Notes under the pieces: model-generated | The model's database searches: none | Seen by the model: the letters and a program-made list of their open reading frames with translations, nothing else | What the model was told of the DNA's origin: nothing | Translations under genes and position numbers: made by a program | Shown here: piece after piece, positions 63,005-64,000 of the stretch | Layout of the letters: each line of letters opens with the position of its first letter | Numbering within the stretch: position 1 is the stretch's first letter | Assembly: GCA_026706635.1 (NCBI GenBank) | Contig: JAPOYJ010000020.1 | Coordinates: 1-64,000, forward strand | Direction: 5' to 3' | Length of the DNA stretch: 64,000 nt | Origin: Gemmatimonadota bacterium | GTDB lineage: Bacteria; Gemmatimonadota; Gemmatimonadetes; Longimicrobiales; Gaopeijiaceae

Positions 63005-64000
63005 CTACAGCTGCCCCAGCGCTGGGGCTCCAGACCCCCCGTCCCCCGCCAGCGCCGCTGGCGACGCCACCGGCTTCAGCGCCACCGGACACGCCTTGAG
63101 CGCCGCCGTCTGCGTGACCGGATCGTAGCCGCCTCCCGTGAGCACATTCACCGGGACGTCCTCGAAGGCGAACGACGCGAAGACAGTCCCCCTGGGCGAC
63201 TTGTTGGTAGCGTGCACCTTCACCTGCACGCGCCCGCGCGGGTTGCTCATCTCGGCCCAGCCCCCGTCCTCGAGGCCAAGCCGCGCGACGTCGTCGGGAT
63301 GCACCTCCAGCGTCTCCTCGGGCAGCAGGTAGTCGATCCCGCCGGCCCTCCCCGTCTGGGTGCGTGTGTGGTACTGCGCGAGCCGCCGCCCCGTGGTGAG
63401 CCAGATCGGGTACTCGTCCGAGATGACCTCTTCGGGGTCCCGGTAGGCGAGCATCTTGAAGATCCCGCGGCCGTTCTCGAAGCGCTCCTCATGCAGGCGC
63501 GGCGTCCCCGGATGCCCCTCGTGCGGCACCGGCCACTGGTACTCGCCGTCCTCGATCCGGTCCCAGTCGAGCCCCGCGTAGGTCGGCGAGAGGGAGCAGA
63601 GCTCGTTGAAGACCTCCTTGGCCGATCCGAACTCGAAGCCCTCCCATCCCATCCGCTGCGCCAGCTGCGAGACGATCCACCAGTCGGGCCTGGCGTCGCC
63701 CGGGGGCGGCACCGCAGCCCGCAGACGCTGCACGCGCCTCTCCGTGTTCGTGCACACTCCGTCGGTCTCGGCCCACGCGGTCGCCGGCAGCACCACATCG
63801 GCCACCTTCGCCGTCTCGGTCATGAAGAGGTCGATGACGACGAGGCACTCCAGGCTCTTCAGCGCATGCTCGCAGTGGTGGCGGTCCGGGTCGGTGACGA
63901 GGGTGTTCTCGCCGTCGATGATCATGGCGTGGATGCCGTCGCCGCAGAGGTCGAGCGCGGTGACCTTGGTCATCCCCGTCTCCAGGTCAATCCGGCGCCC
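63005..64000 (-). CDS. Molybdopterin oxidoreductase, formate dehydrogenase alpha-like, C-terminal part
   Basis: The frame is open to the window edge, so the N-terminus lies outside. The 331 visible residues include DLFMTETAKVADVVLPATAWAE split as the usual cofactor-domain motif, EFGSAKEVFNEL, YPIWLTTGRRLAQYHTRTQTGR and the C-terminal dinucleotide-binding domain HPDDVARLGLEDGGWAEM with VNVLTGGGYDP. This fits the catalytic subunit of formate dehydrogenase-type enzymes (Mo/W-bisMGD). The iron-sulfur and cysteine/selenocysteine parts are not in view. A frame starting at ATG 63973 exists but codons continue upstream. Confidence 0.88.
   Translation of the reverse strand, partial: GRRIDLETGMTKVTALDLCGDGIHAMIIDGENTLVTDPDRHHCEHALKSLECLVVIDLFMTETAKVADVVLPATAWAETDGVCTNTERRVQRLRAAVPPPGDARPDWWIVSQLAQRMGWEGFEFGSAKEVFNELCSLSPTYAGLDWDRIEDGEYQWPVPHEGHPGTPRLHEERFENGRGIFKMLAYRDPEEVISDEYPIWLTTGRRLAQYHTRTQTGRAGGIDYLLPEETLEVHPDDVARLGLEDGGWAEMSNPRGRVQVKVHATNKSPRGTVFASFAFEDVPVNVLTGGGYDPVTQTAALKACPVALKPVASPAALAGDGGSGAPALGQL

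Overview
The window is a high-GC bacterial chromosome segment. It suggests a diderm of the Gemmatimonadota or a close relative. Outer-membrane barrels, OmpA, lipoproteins and CarboxypepD_reg/6-bladed-propeller secreted proteins point to a diderm, and bshA implies bacillithiol. That assignment rests on gene content only; no rRNA or tRNA gene was found.

Layout. 0-6 kb is accessory: two paralogous secreted proteins flank a gene-free kilobase that holds two look-alike stem-loop elements; then a solitary tyrosine recombinase, an orphan HicB, a GT2 glycosyltransferase, an orphan ParD and a decayed RelB/lipoprotein fusion. 6-14 kb: DinB, HAD hydrolase, a TorF-like porin, the circularly permuted ATP-grasp / alpha-E / transglutaminase operon, and an ammonium transporter. 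14-31 kb is mostly housekeeping: rqcH, HD hydrolase, LytR_C protein, lepB, rlmN, aspS-phoH-pgpH, ybeY-mgtE-meaB and an acyl-CoA mutase. A two-gene opposite-strand insertion with a cysteine-rich HExxH lipoprotein interrupts the pgpH-ybeY neighbourhood. 31-50 kb: envelope proteins, then a long tightly coupled operon secD-secF-tatD-mutL-miaA-bshA-uppP-birA-coaX plus two envelope genes, then a MoeB/ThiF-rhodanese protein. 50-52.5 kb: groES-groEL with a clear sigma70-type promoter and a perfect CIRCE operator. 52.5-58 kb is a decayed defence island: VapBC, RhuM-Fic, a type I HsdR remnant, a complete methyltransferase/endonuclease pair and an N-terminally truncated AlbA_2-type regulator. 58-64 kb: two propeller lipoproteins, a cytochrome P450 and the C-terminal part of a molybdopterin oxidoreductase.

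The most unusual signal is a dispersed intergenic repeat found at about twelve loci. The best copy (8291-8543, 253 bp) has inverted ends reading CTAGCAG(T/C)CCGTGGA, an end hairpin, a central hairpin whose stem covaries between copies, and a 39-bp box made of two 18-bp near-palindromes (TGTAAW-N6-WTTACA type) always 3 bp apart. Copies supply the stop codons of several genes and, at 62.4 kb, the start and charged N-terminus of a lipoprotein signal peptide. No transposase for it is visible in the window.
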